A stretch of DNA of 64,000 bases from CAWGCE01 sp964480915 (GTDB lineage Bacteria; Planctomycetota; Planctomycetia; Pirellulales; Pirellulaceae). This document shows positions 17,341-27,268 of the stretch, in pieces. The notes under the pieces are model-generated. The model made no database searches, was not told where the DNA came from, and was given only the letters and a program-made list of their open reading frames with translations. Position numbers and translations under genes: made by a program. The DNA lies in NCBI GenBank assembly GCA_964480915.1, contig CAYZRS010000005.1:79794-143793 (forward strand), read 5' to 3'. Numbering within the stretch: the first letter of the stretch is position 1; each line of letters starts with the position of its first letter.

Positions 17341-20300
17341 TCAGCTGCTTGGGAGCGTTTCGATCGCTCGGTCAATCCAGTCTAAAGTCAGGGCCATTTG
17401 GCATTCGAGTTCTCCAACGCAATCTTGCGCCGCCGCGAGTTCACCGGCTCTCACGTTTTGCAGAAGTTCCACCGATTTATCGTAAACCGAACTGGCCGCG
17501 AGGTTGCTCGCCACACCTTTCAGATGATGAGCGCGGGCCGCCAATGCTTCGGCGTCTGCCGAGGCGCTCGCCTGGCGGATTTGGGCCATGAATTCATCCG
17601 CACTTGCGCGAAACTCAGTCAGAATCTCGACAACGAAATCTTCTTCCCCCATACAACGCTCGACCAACTCGTCGAGGTTGATCAGTTCTTCCTGCAAATC
17701 GACCGACGGAGCGAGCTTCTTCGTTGCCTCTTGGGGAGTCTCATGCGCCTCACCCTCGGTACTCACATCGACACCCGACTTGACGATAGGGACCGGCGCC
17801 TCTGGCGATCGCAATTCTTGGTCAGCATTCAAGTACGACCTCGACAAATCGGTACTCGGCATCATTTCATCAGCATTCACAATCGGTCTGGCCATTTGAT
17901 CCTGCTGCGGAACATTCGCATCGGGCGGACTAGGTCGCTCCCCCAGTTGCCGAACGATACTGTCAACCAACCGATCTCGATTGACCGGTTTGACAACATG
18001 ATCGTTCATACCGACGTCCAAACAACTTTCCCGTTCGCCCTGCATCGCGTTGGCCGTTAGCGCAATGATCGGCAATGGCTGCCTCGAGAGATGAGAAAGC
18101 TCTCCTTTCGATTCCATTTCGCGGATGCGTCTGGTTGCTTCTTTTCCATCGAGCACCGGCATGTTGCAGTCCATCAGGATGAGGTCAAAATCGTTTGTGG
18201 CGATGCAATCGATCGCTTCCTGACCGTTGTTCGCTAAGGCACACTCGAACCCTGCCGACTTCAAAATCTGTTCCGCAACAATTTGATTGATATGGTTGTC
18301 ATCGGTGATCAAGATGACGGGCGGTCCGCTGCGAGACGACTTCGCCTGCGGCCGAGACATGGCAGATTCCTCCTGCCGACCCGCGATCTCTTGGGCTTTG
18401 GCCGACTTGAAAAGTGCCGTCGTTACCGAATCGTACAGCTGCGATTGCCGGACGGGCTTTGTTAATGCGGCAGCCAAGCCCAGCGCGCGGACTCGTTGAG
18501 CAAAGATACAGTTGGAACTCGAGCTAAGCACAATGACGGGCAGCTTCTTCAGCCGAGGATGGGATTTGATCAACTCGGCCAAATCGAGCCCATCCAATTC
18601 AGGCATGTTGTAGTCGAGGATCACGATGTCGAACGGTGTTGCCGATTCCAGGCTCGCCTCTAACTGACCAAGCGCATCAAGCGGGTTCGTAATCGTCGTC
18701 GACGCGAATCCCCAGCCTCCGAGTTGCTCTCGCAGGATCTCGAGGTTCGTTTCGTTATCATCGACGACTAATGCGTTGGCACCCGTCAGCTGCTGCTTGA
18801 ACCAAGTCGGGGTTTCTCGCGTCACTTCCATGGGCACTTCCAACCAGAATGTTGAACCTTCTCCTTCCTTGCTTTCGAGCCCCACCTCGCCGCCCATCAG
18901 TTCGCCTAATTGCTTGGCAATCGCAAGCCCCAGTCCGCTGCCGCCGTATTTGCGCGTCGTGGAGGAATCGACTTGGGTAAAGATGGAAAACAACTTCTCG
19001 TGCGCTGCCGCGGGAATGCCGATCCCCGTATCGGTGACCGCAAACCGGATCAAGACGCGGCCGCTGAGCTGATTTTTGGCGGTGATGTCGAGCCTCACCT
19101 CGCCGTCGTCCGTGAATTTGACAGCATTTGTGAGATAGTTCAAAAGCACCTGTCGGATACGATCAGGATCTCCAACGACCTCGGACGGAACTTCCGAACT
19201 GATGCGGCAACACAATTCCAACTGTTTCGATTCCGCGCTGATCGCGACAACTTCGGCCGTATCCTCCACTAAATCGTGCAGGGAGAATTTCATATGCTCG
19301 AGTTCAAGTTTTCCCGATTCAATCTTGGAAAAGTCGAGCACATCGTTGATCAGACCGAGCAGCGCTTGAGCCGACGCGTGTCCAATTCGGACATAGTGCT
19401 GATTCTGCTGAGACAATTCGGCCTGACCGAGTAAGTCCAGCATGCCCACGACTCCATTGAGCGGCGTCCGAATCTCGTGGCTCATGTTGGCCAAAAAGGC
19501 ACTCTTGGCTCGATTGGCTTCCTCGGCGGCTTGTACTTCAAGGAACGCCTGTAGTTTAATTTCGGTCACATCCGTTACCGAACCTTGATAGTACAGAAGC
19601 GTCCCATTGCGATCGCGGATGGGCTGCAGGGACTCTGACAAGCAAACCGTTGTGCCGTCTTCTCGCAAGAAACGTGATTCGAATCCTTGCACGACACCCT
19701 GATCGCGAAGCTGATCCTCAAACAACTTCCGATCGGCCTCATCTCGATACCAGAACGGCACCAATTCTGCTGACGCATTTAGAATTTGGTCCTGGTCAAG
19801 CTGTAAGATCGAAGCGAGTGCTGGGTTCACACTCGCAAACGAACCATCCGAATTCTTCTGATAGATTCCATCGGTCGCATTTTCAAAAATTAGACGAAAG
19901 CGACGTTCCGCCAACTTCAACGCATCCACCGCCTGCTCTCGCTCTTCGATTTCCGTCGTTACCCGGTGAATCACACGATTGTACTTTTCGGCGATCTGCC
20001 CGACTTCCGTGTGCGGTTCGACGTCGACATTTTGCGAGAAATCGCCCTTCCGTTCTTGATCGTGCATCACGGAAAGCAAATCGATCAGTTCGGTATTGGC
20101 GCCATGTTCCGATATATTCAAACCCAAACGCTCGTCCTCAGCGCTAACTCGTAACGGAAAGAAACGATTGATGACGCGGAAGAGAACGTACGGAATGCAA
20201 AATGCCCACAAGAAACAGACGATGACCCCTTGGAACTGAACGCTTAGTTGGGCGAATCGACTGACGCCACCCAGGTGCTCTGACGGAATAAACAGCGGTA

Positions 20301-21282
20301 CCGACAAGATGGCCCACGTGCCGGCAAACGCGTGCACGGGCACAGCAGCAATCGCATCGTCGACATGAAATCTCGCCAGTAGTCGCACGCCGGCAAAGCA
20401 GATCGTGCTGGCGACCATCGAGGTGATGACCGCTCCGATTGGATCGAGAAAATGGCAGGCAGCCGTCACCGACACGAGCCCTGAAATCACACCATTAAAA
20501 AGATCGTTAATGATTAACTTGCGCTCGACGAAGTAGGACAGCGCGACACCGACGACGCCACCCGCGGCGGCCGCCAAGTTCGTATTCACCAGAATGCGGG
20601 GCACTCTGCCGGTTAGCCCTAACTCGCTACCGCCATTGAAGCCCCACCATCCAAACCACAGCAAGATGACGCCAAACGTTGCCAGAGGCAAATTGTGACC
20701 GTTGATCGGTCGCGCTCCAGGTCCGAATCGACCGATTCGAGCACCCACCACCAGGATCATCGCCAGCGAAACCCAGCCACCAACACAGTGAACGACGGAG
20801 GCGCCCGCAAAATCGATGAAACCAAGGTTTTCCAGCCACCCCGGCGTGCCACCCAAAGCGCCACCCCACACCCAGCTGCCGAAGAGCGGATAGATAAACA
20901 CAGAAATCAAACAGGCAGCTAGAACATAGCTACCAAATCGCACGCGTTCGGCAACCGCGCCCGACAAGATGGTGGTCGCCGTCCCGCAGAACACCAGCTG
21001 GAACAGAAAAAATGCGACCAACTTGCTGCTGTCGAGATTGGAAAAGAAATAGTGGCACTGCTGGTCGGGTCGGGCAACCGCGAACATCAGGCCGAATCCG
21101 ACAGCCCAGAAGACGATTCCCGTCACGCAAAAATCGACCAAGTTCTTGGTCGCCACGTTGATGCTATTCTTGGCACGAACAAGCCCGCTTTCTAGAAAGC
21201 AGAAACCACCTTGCATGAGCATGACGGTCGCTGCCGATAAGAGGACATAGAGCGTATCAATCTTGTGTAATTCAAAGTCCAT
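17341..21282 (-). CDS. Ammonium transporter (Amt)-fused hybrid histidine kinase with PAS, two receivers and Hpt
   Basis: The ATG at 21282 gives 1313 residues. Residues 1-400 are a complete Amt/Rh channel domain: LESGLVRAKN (30-39), AERVRF, IDFAG with Asp157, twin histidines His165 (VVH) and His317 (PVH), and GWWGFNGGS. Residues about 400-450 are a linker resembling HAMP, then a PAS domain (455-575), HisKA with SHEIRTP (His602), HATPase (DPDRIRQVLLNYLTNA, DTGIGIP, GSGLGLAI), receiver 1 (Asp890), receiver 2 (Asp1038) and a C-terminal Hpt domain with AHHLKG (His1252). It should sense ammonium at the inner membrane and run an internal phosphorelay. Amt-kinase fusions are known (for example in the anammox planctomycete Kuenenia); this domain order is longer. 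It is 68 bases downstream of the GGDEF-EAL gene. In-frame TTG at 21318 is an alternative start. Confidence 0.93.
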   Translation of the reverse strand: MDFELHKIDTLYVLLSAATVMLMQGGFCFLESGLVRAKNSINVATKNLVDFCVTGIVFWAVGFGLMFAVARPDQQCHYFFSNLDSSKLVAFFLFQLVFCGTATTILSGAVAERVRFGSYVLAACLISVFIYPLFGSWVWGGALGGTPGWLENLGFIDFAGASVVHCVGGWVSLAMILVVGARIGRFGPGARPINGHNLPLATFGVILLWFGWWGFNGGSELGLTGRVPRILVNTNLAAAAGGVVGVALSYFVERKLIINDLFNGVISGLVSVTAACHFLDPIGAVITSMVASTICFAGVRLLARFHVDDAIAAVPVHAFAGTWAILSVPLFIPSEHLGGVSRFAQLSVQFQGVIVCFLWAFCIPYVLFRVINRFFPLRVSAEDERLGLNISEHGANTELIDLLSVMHDQERKGDFSQNVDVEPHTEVGQIAEKYNRVIHRVTTEIEEREQAVDALKLAERRFRLIFENATDGIYQKNSDGSFASVNPALASILQLDQDQILNASAELVPFWYRDEADRKLFEDQLRDQGVVQGFESRFLREDGTTVCLSESLQPIRDRNGTLLYYQGSVTDVTEIKLQAFLEVQAAEEANRAKSAFLANMSHEIRTPLNGVVGMLDLLGQAELSQQNQHYVRIGHASAQALLGLINDVLDFSKIESGKLELEHMKFSLHDLVEDTAEVVAISAESKQLELCCRISSEVPSEVVGDPDRIRQVLLNYLTNAVKFTDDGEVRLDITAKNQLSGRVLIRFAVTDTGIGIPAAAHEKLFSIFTQVDSSTTRKYGGSGLGLAIAKQLGELMGGEVGLESKEGEGSTFWLEVPMEVTRETPTWFKQQLTGANALVVDDNETNLEILREQLGGWGFASTTITNPLDALGQLEASLESATPFDIVILDYNMPELDGLDLAELIKSHPRLKKLPVIVLSSSSNCIFAQRVRALGLAAALTKPVRQSQLYDSVTTALFKSAKAQEIAGRQEESAMSRPQAKSSRSGPPVILITDDNHINQIVAEQILKSAGFECALANNGQEAIDCIATNDFDLILMDCNMPVLDGKEATRRIREMESKGELSHLSRQPLPIIALTANAMQGERESCLDVGMNDHVVKPVNRDRLVDSIVRQLGERPSPPDANVPQQDQMARPIVNADEMMPSTDLSRSYLNADQELRSPEAPVPIVKSGVDVSTEGEAHETPQEATKKLAPSVDLQEELINLDELVERCMGEEDFVVEILTEFRASADEFMAQIRQASASADAEALAARAHHLKGVASNLAASSVYDKSVELLQNVRAGELAAAQDCVGELECQMALTLDWIDRAIETLPSS

Positions 21283-21350
21283 GGTCGTCACAAAAATCCC
21301 CGTAGTTGGCGCCGGCAATTAGCGCCGAAACATTACATTTTTCCTTTGAG

Positions 21351-23504
21351 TTAAGCTGGTGCTGGCCATACGCCAGCGTTGTTTTCCATCGCCGAAATGA
21401 ACTCACTCGCTTCGACGGGCCGCGAAAACAGGTAACCTTGCCCGATCGTGCAGCCGGCTTCGAGCAACTTTTGACGCTGGGCTGCTGTCTCGACCCCTTC
21501 CGCAACAAGCTGTAAATCAAGTCCCGCGGACAGCCCAGTAATCGCCTTGATAATGGCAATGTTCGATTTGTGTTCCATATTCAAGACGAACGAACGGTCG
21601 ATCTTGATCGTGTCGAGCGGCAAGCGATGCAGATAGGCCAAAGAGGAATAACCGGTTCCGAAATCATCCAGGCTGATTTGGACTCCTCGATCGCGAATCG
21701 CTGCGAGGATTTTGGTCGTCTTATCGGCATCTACCATGATGCCGCTTTCGGTGACTTCAAGCCGCAATCCGACGGTATCCAGCTGATGTTTCTTGAGGAC
21801 CTCATCAACCGTTTCGACCAACTGACCGCGGTGAAATTGACGCGGGGAGAGATTCACCGCGACCCAGAACTCTTCTGGAAGTCGAGCCGTTTTTTTCCAC
21901 TCCGCCAGCTGTCGACACGCTTCGTCCATGACCCAACGACCAAGCGGTACGATCAGCCCCGTCTCTTCCGCCGTAGAAATAAAGTCGTTGGGAGGCACCA
22001 TGCCCCGTTCTGCGTGACACCAACGCACCAGCGCTTCGGCGCCCAACGCCTGCCCGGTTTCTAGATTCACAATGGGTTGGTAATGGAGAACGAACTCGTC
22101 CGAGGTAATCGCCCGATGAAGTTCGTTTTCTAGATCGAGCCGTGCTTTCACCTTCTGATGCATGCGCGGGTCGTAACAACAAGCACACGACTTTCCTTGC
22201 GCTTTTGCTTGGTACATGGCGGTGTCGGCTTCGCGAAGCAAGTCTTGGGCGCCTACGCAGCGGTCGGACACCGAGCTGTACCCGATGCTCAAAGTGACGA
22301 ACACCTCGCGGTCATTGCTCAGCTTGATTGGCTCGTCCAGGCTGCCGATGATGCGTTCGGCAACAAGTTCCGAGACGTCTTCTCCCTCGACATGCTTCAC
22401 CAAAACGGCAAATTCATCACCGCCAATCCGAGAAACAATCGAATCAGAATTTCGAAGGCACGATTCGATTCGTCGAGCCACTGCAATCAACAGTTGGTCA
22501 CCGGCGTCGTGGCCAAACCCGTCATTGACGAGCTTGAAGTTATCGATGTCGAGGTACAGCACCGAAAAATGTGCAACCGGAGATCGACGAAATTGCTCAA
22601 AACTGCGATCGACACGTTCTTTAAATAGCAACCGATTCGGCAGTCCTGTCAACGCGTCGGCCACCTTGCCTTCCGTGACATCGGTCAAAGAACCGGCGAT
22701 GCGAATCGCCCGTTGCTCTTGGTCCCGCACCGCTAACCCGCGACACAGCATCCACCGGTAGGAATTGTCACAACGTTGGATCCGTAACTCCATTTCGAAA
22801 TGTGGTGTTTCGCCCGTCAGGTGGAGATCGAGCTCTGCCTCAACGCGTTCGAAATCGTCACGATGGATCCGACCTAAGAATTCTTGTGGACTATCGATGG
22901 GGTGATTCTCGGCCAGTCCCACCATCGCTTTCCAACGCGGCGAATAATACACCTCGTCGGTGATCAGATTCCAATCCCAGAGTCCGTCATTGGCTCCTTG
23001 AGCCGCGAGTGCATACCGCTGCTCGCTCTCTCGTAAGGCCGATTGAGCCGCGCGGAGTCGCAGTTGCGTTCTGACACGCGCGGCCGTAACACCAGGGTCA
23101 ATCGGCTTGTTGACGTAGTCATTGGCTCCCAGATCAAACGCGCGGATGACTTGCTCACGTTCATCGGACGCCGTGACCATGATGACCGGCAAGGCGGCCT
23201 CGTCCTGCTCAGAACGAATTTGCATCAGGACTTCGAACCCATCCATGTTCGGCATCGAAATGTCCAAGAGAACGAGGCTGAAATCGCCTTCCGCAATCAG
23301 CTCTAAAGCCGCTTCGCCACTGTCGGCCTCGACCGTTTCGATGTCGTATCGAGCCAGCATGCGTCGCAGCAGGGTGCGATTGATTTGCTCGTCATCGACC
23401 ACCAATACTCGATCTGAACTCGCCTCGCTAGAACGCCGGCGAGCCCTCTTCACCACAGCGGCAGTGCCCTGCTCGCGTTGCGAATATTGGTATGTTGTTT
23501 CCAC
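21351..23504 (-). CDS. Response regulator with PAS, GGDEF and EAL domains (cyclic-di-GMP turnover)
   Basis: The 717-residue protein has a receiver domain at about 32-150 with phospho-acceptor Asp81 (LLDISMPNMDG) and Lys133, a PAS domain at about 160-280, a GGDEF domain (ALTGLPNRLLF, RIGGDEF at 359-365) and an EAL domain (EALVRW 490-495, NLSPRQF, EVTES, DDFGTGYSSL, KIDRSFV, AEGVET). Both catalytic motifs look intact, so it could make or break cyclic-di-GMP. RNSD precedes GGDEF by six residues where the inhibitory RxxD usually sits five before it. It is the first gene of a two-gene unit with the Amt-hybrid kinase, whose Hpt domain is a plausible phosphodonor to its receiver. No transmembrane segment is present, so it is cytoplasmic. 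Confidence 0.93.
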   Translation of the reverse strand: METTYQYSQREQGTAAVVKRARRRSSEASSDRVLVVDDEQINRTLLRRMLARYDIETVEADSGEAALELIAEGDFSLVLLDISMPNMDGFEVLMQIRSEQDEAALPVIMVTASDEREQVIRAFDLGANDYVNKPIDPGVTAARVRTQLRLRAAQSALRESEQRYALAAQGANDGLWDWNLITDEVYYSPRWKAMVGLAENHPIDSPQEFLGRIHRDDFERVEAELDLHLTGETPHFEMELRIQRCDNSYRWMLCRGLAVRDQEQRAIRIAGSLTDVTEGKVADALTGLPNRLLFKERVDRSFEQFRRSPVAHFSVLYLDIDNFKLVNDGFGHDAGDQLLIAVARRIESCLRNSDSIVSRIGGDEFAVLVKHVEGEDVSELVAERIIGSLDEPIKLSNDREVFVTLSIGYSSVSDRCVGAQDLLREADTAMYQAKAQGKSCACCYDPRMHQKVKARLDLENELHRAITSDEFVLHYQPIVNLETGQALGAEALVRWCHAERGMVPPNDFISTAEETGLIVPLGRWVMDEACRQLAEWKKTARLPEEFWVAVNLSPRQFHRGQLVETVDEVLKKHQLDTVGLRLEVTESGIMVDADKTTKILAAIRDRGVQISLDDFGTGYSSLAYLHRLPLDTIKIDRSFVLNMEHKSNIAIIKAITGLSAGLDLQLVAEGVETAAQRQKLLEAGCTIGQGYLFSRPVEASEFISAMENNAGVWPAPA

Positions 23505-23715
23505 AATTTGATCCCTTCACATTGGTCAGCCAATATGTAGGTTGTGGGCATCATCCAAGCCGGGACATTCGTGCCGGGTGCGGGTAAGAACCAACGCCGA
23601 ATCCTCGGCCTGTGCCGCCATTCCGGCCTTCATCGACCGTGACAGCGCGAGTATTGCCTAGGAAGTGGGGGTCCTCCCCGCCCCGAAGAACTTCTCGCGC
23701 CAGGCATTAATCACT

Positions 23716-24180
23716 TCAATCGTCGCTACCGCGCCGTTCCCCGATGATGTGGTTAATCAGCCCGATCAACAGCTGATCATGGAAAGTCAAATCGACTTCG
23801 GTCGTTACTTTCCAGCGATTGAAGAACCAGTGTTTATGACTGCGGGCAATCTCTTGACCGCGAATCGTGACCTTATGAAGATTGGCGAGAGCTCCCACGG
23901 GAAACATCACCGCCTCACCAATACTCAATTGCACCTTCCATTTCGTCGATAGAAACGCCGCCTTGGCCGCTTCACCGTAGATATCACCGGTTTGGGTATC
24001 GACCAGCAAGAAGCGACTCTTAAACATCGACGGCTTGCGCAATTCGAATTCGTTTTCACCAAGTAGATGGATGGTCAACGATTCGCTCAACCATTTCGTA
24101 CTGAAGGTACCGCGTGGTCTTCCCTGAAAGAAAAGAACGTATTGGTTGCCGAACCAGCGCTTCGCTTTTGCTTCCAGCAT
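23716..24180 (-). CDS. Conserved-looking small protein of unknown function
   Basis: I chose the ATG at 24180 because GGGAGAAAGC lies directly upstream; the product has 154 residues. It has an aromatic and basic composition (KAKRWFGNQYVLFFQGR, WKVTTEVDLTFHD) with alternating hydrophobic residues that suggest mostly beta structure. No signal peptide or membrane helix is visible. The overall pattern is faintly like LURP-one/tubby-type scramblase domains, but I cannot confirm it. It is divergent from the aminopeptidase gene at 24392, with about 210 bases between them. Confidence 0.55.
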   Translation of the reverse strand: MLEAKAKRWFGNQYVLFFQGRPRGTFSTKWLSESLTIHLLGENEFELRKPSMFKSRFLLVDTQTGDIYGEAAKAAFLSTKWKVQLSIGEAVMFPVGALANLHKVTIRGQEIARSHKHWFFNRWKVTTEVDLTFHDQLLIGLINHIIGERRGSDD

Positions 24181-24391
24181 GCTTTCTCCCTCACGCCATT
24201 TCAGCAGATTCGTATTGGAGAATACACCCACTCCTAAAGGGAAGCGACACGAAGTCGTCGACGACGCCATTTTTCGCAAAAGAGCGGCCGTTCCCAGGGC
24301 GTTCATGCTTGTGGTCACCCACGTTCGAACCAACAATGGAGACTTCATGTCGTCTTCAGGACGGCTCGTATCATTTACGGAGCGATTTCTT

Positions 24392-27256
24392 ATGAAGCGT
24401 TGGGCAAATTCGATTCTGACAATTCGCTACCTCAGCTACTGCCTGCTGACCGTCGGTCTCTTACCATCAGTCACCGCCGCGGAAGAACAGGCGACGATCT
24501 GTCGCTACTGTGAACACGCACACCAGGCGGCTCCTTCGTCCCACGGTTCCATTCATTACGCGCCGGACCGCGTCGTCGATGTGACGCACATTAAACTGGA
24601 TGTGACGCCTAACTTTGAGGAGGAGTCGGTCGAAGTGATCGCTCGGCTGTCCTTCAAGCCTCTGATGAAACCGCTGGAAGAGTTGCGATTGGACGGTGTC
24701 GAACTCGACGTCCAACAAGTCACCAGTTCTTCGCGCGTCCGTGATTTTTCAACGTCGGCAGAAGCGGTCACGATCTTGTTCGAGGAACCGATTACCTCCG
24801 GCACCGACTCGTGGGTCGAAATCACCTACTCGGCCCGACCGACTCGCGGGCTCTATTTCCGCACACCAAAAATGGGATACCCCGAAACCGACACTCATTT
24901 GTGGACCCAAGGCGAACCGCACGAAGCGCGCCACTGGTTCCCCTGTTTCGACTATCCCAACGAGCGCAGTTCGACCGAGATCATTTGCCATGTCCCTCAA
25001 GAGATGACGGTCCTTTCCAACGGCAAACGGCTCAGCGAATCGGTCGAAGGGGACATCAAAACGGTCCATTGGAAGCAAGAGAAGCCGCACGCAAACTACT
25101 TGATCTGCCTCGTCGCTGGCCATTTCGAAAAATTGGAAAAATCCCACCGCGATGTCCCACTCGCATTCTTCTCGCAACCCAGCATCGCCGCCCATGCCAA
25201 GAACTCGTTCCGCGACACGCCGGAGATCATGAATTTCTTTGAAGAGGAAATTGGCGTCCCCTTCCCCTGGGACAAATACTATCAGGTCACCATTCGCGAT
25301 TTCATGTGGGGCGGCATGGAGAATACGTCGCTGACGACGCTGACGCATAGCACCGTCTTCGCCGAAGAAACGGAGAACATTCACTCTTCGCGCGGACTCG
25401 ACGCGCACGAGATGGCGCACCAGTGGTTTGGAGATTACGTTACGTGCAAAGACTGGAGTCATCTCTGGTTGAATGAAGGCTTTGCCACCTTCTATACGCA
25501 CTTATTCAAGGGCTACAAAGCGGGCGAAGAGGAAATGCTGTACGGGCTTTACCGAGACGCCGAAGGTCGCATTCTCACACAAGGTAAAGACAAACGGCCG
25601 ATCGTTTACAAGGGCTACGAGAGCGCCGGTGAACAGTTTGATTATCGTGCGTACCCGAAAGGGAGTTGGGTCCTGCACATGCTCAGGTCTCAATTAGGCC
25701 CCGAACTTTATCGTCAGTGCATCCAAGCCTACCTGGAACGACACGCGCTCTCGCCCGTCGTCACCGCCGACTTGGTGCGAGTCATCGAAGAGCAAACCGG
25801 TCAATCGTTCGACCGATTTTTCGATCAATGGGTTTTTCGGCCTCGCTTCCCAGACCTACAAGTCAATTACAGCTGGAATCCGAAAAAGCAGCTCGCCCGT
25901 GTCACGGTCAAGCAGACACACGAAACGGATGACGATGTACGACTGTTCGAATTCCCGACGAAGCTGCGATTTTATGTCAATGGCGAAATCGTCGATCATG
26001 AAGTCGAGATCAACGAACAGCAGCATGATTTTTACATCGCACTGGCCGACGAACCGGCCGTGTTCCGCTTCGATCCCGATTATTCGGTACTGGCCAAAGT
26101 GAACGTGAACGTCGGAGGGCGGCGCGGCAAATCGCTAAAGATGTTGGCCACCCAACTGAAGAACGACGACGACGTGATGGGCCGATTGCTGGCAGTGAAA
26201 GAATTGGCCACCCAAAGCGGTCGACAGAAGAAAGCACAAGCGGTCGAACTGCTCGCCCAGACACTCGCGCAAGACCCTTTTTGGGGCGTCCGCGTCAGAG
26301 CAGCCAAAGCATTGCAGAAAATCGCGACGGACGAATCGTTTACCGCGCTAAGCTCCCATGTTGATCAACAGGACGCGCGGGTCCGTGATGAGGTCGTGTT
26401 TGCACTTGGAAAATCTTATCGGCCAGAGACGCTGGACCAGCTAAAGCAGCTCTACCAGTCGGAATCCAATCCGGAAATTCGGAGCACCGTCGTTCGTGCG
26501 CTCGGCAAATTCGATGCGAAAGAGACGCAAGCGATCGTCAAGCAGGCCCTGGCCACCAAATCGTTTAAGAATGAAGAAGCCGCGGCAGCCATCCGCGCCG
26601 TGCGAACGCAGAACAACCTCAGGCTCCGCAAGCATTTGCAAGCCATGTTGACCAGTCGAGGCAACGAACTTGGCAGCCGGACGCTGGGGGAAGGGCTGAA
26701 TACACTAGCACAGCTGTCGCGCCCGACCAAAAAGAAAAGAGAAACCCGCGATTTCATTGAAGGCTATTTGGACCATCCGAAGGCGACGGTTCGACTCGCG
26801 GCAGTTCGCGCTTTGGGCGAGCTGGGCGACCCGTCGGCGGAGGGACTGTTGGAATCACTCTCTTCCGACCGCGATGATCGTCTGGCAAAAGTCGCCGCGA
26901 CCGCCATCAAAAAATTGCGGGACGAGACTCCTTTCGTCCCCGGCGAAGTTGCCGAACTGCGCAAGATCATTAACGAATTAAAGGGGGAATACGATGCGCT
27001 ACGAAACGAGCTGGAACAACTCAAACTGAGTTCCGCGGCCCGGCAACAAACGCCCGAAAACCCAGAAAGCGAAGCCGATGAAGCGGCCGAGTCATCGAGT
27101 TCAGACGATTCCGACGACGCAACTGAATCCGATGGTACGAACGAGCAAGGCGAGAAGGAATTGGCCAGAGACAAAGCCAAACGGCGTTCCAAGAGGCGCA
27201 AGCGGGAGGCAGCCCCGACAAGCGATACGCCCCGAAACGCCGCTGATGAAGTCTAG
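24392..27256 (+). CDS. Secreted M1-family aminopeptidase with C-terminal HEAT repeats, coiled coil and charged tail
   Basis: The ATG at 24392 gives a 954-residue product with a signal peptide (MKRWANSILTIRYLSYCLLT...VTAAEE). The M1 zinc-peptidase domain is intact: the exopeptidase motif GGMEN at about 307-311 and HEMAH at about 338, followed by WLNEGFATF that supplies the third zinc ligand. After the catalytic and Ig-like parts, about 580-840 contains HEAT-like helical repeats (VKELAT..., VRVRAAKALQKIA, VRDEVVFALGK, IRSTVVRALGKF, VRLAAVRALGELG). A short coiled coil (ELRKIINELKGEYDALRNEL) and a Ser/Asp/Glu-rich then Lys/Arg-rich tail end the protein. It should remove N-terminal residues from peptides outside the cytoplasm. 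The following gene starts 12 bases later. Confidence 0.92.
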   Translation: MKRWANSILTIRYLSYCLLTVGLLPSVTAAEEQATICRYCEHAHQAAPSSHGSIHYAPDRVVDVTHIKLDVTPNFEEESVEVIARLSFKPLMKPLEELRLDGVELDVQQVTSSSRVRDFSTSAEAVTILFEEPITSGTDSWVEITYSARPTRGLYFRTPKMGYPETDTHLWTQGEPHEARHWFPCFDYPNERSSTEIICHVPQEMTVLSNGKRLSESVEGDIKTVHWKQEKPHANYLICLVAGHFEKLEKSHRDVPLAFFSQPSIAAHAKNSFRDTPEIMNFFEEEIGVPFPWDKYYQVTIRDFMWGGMENTSLTTLTHSTVFAEETENIHSSRGLDAHEMAHQWFGDYVTCKDWSHLWLNEGFATFYTHLFKGYKAGEEEMLYGLYRDAEGRILTQGKDKRPIVYKGYESAGEQFDYRAYPKGSWVLHMLRSQLGPELYRQCIQAYLERHALSPVVTADLVRVIEEQTGQSFDRFFDQWVFRPRFPDLQVNYSWNPKKQLARVTVKQTHETDDDVRLFEFPTKLRFYVNGEIVDHEVEINEQQHDFYIALADEPAVFRFDPDYSVLAKVNVNVGGRRGKSLKMLATQLKNDDDVMGRLLAVKELATQSGRQKKAQAVELLAQTLAQDPFWGVRVRAAKALQKIATDESFTALSSHVDQQDARVRDEVVFALGKSYRPETLDQLKQLYQSESNPEIRSTVVRALGKFDAKETQAIVKQALATKSFKNEEAAAAIRAVRTQNNLRLRKHLQAMLTSRGNELGSRTLGEGLNTLAQLSRPTKKKRETRDFIEGYLDHPKATVRLAAVRALGELGDPSAEGLLESLSSDRDDRLAKVAATAIKKLRDETPFVPGEVAELRKIINELKGEYDALRNELEQLKLSSAARQQTPENPESEADEAAESSSSDDSDDATESDGTNEQGEKELARDKAKRRSKRRKREAAPTSDTPRNAADEV

Positions 27257-27268
27257 AAGCTGAGCCAC

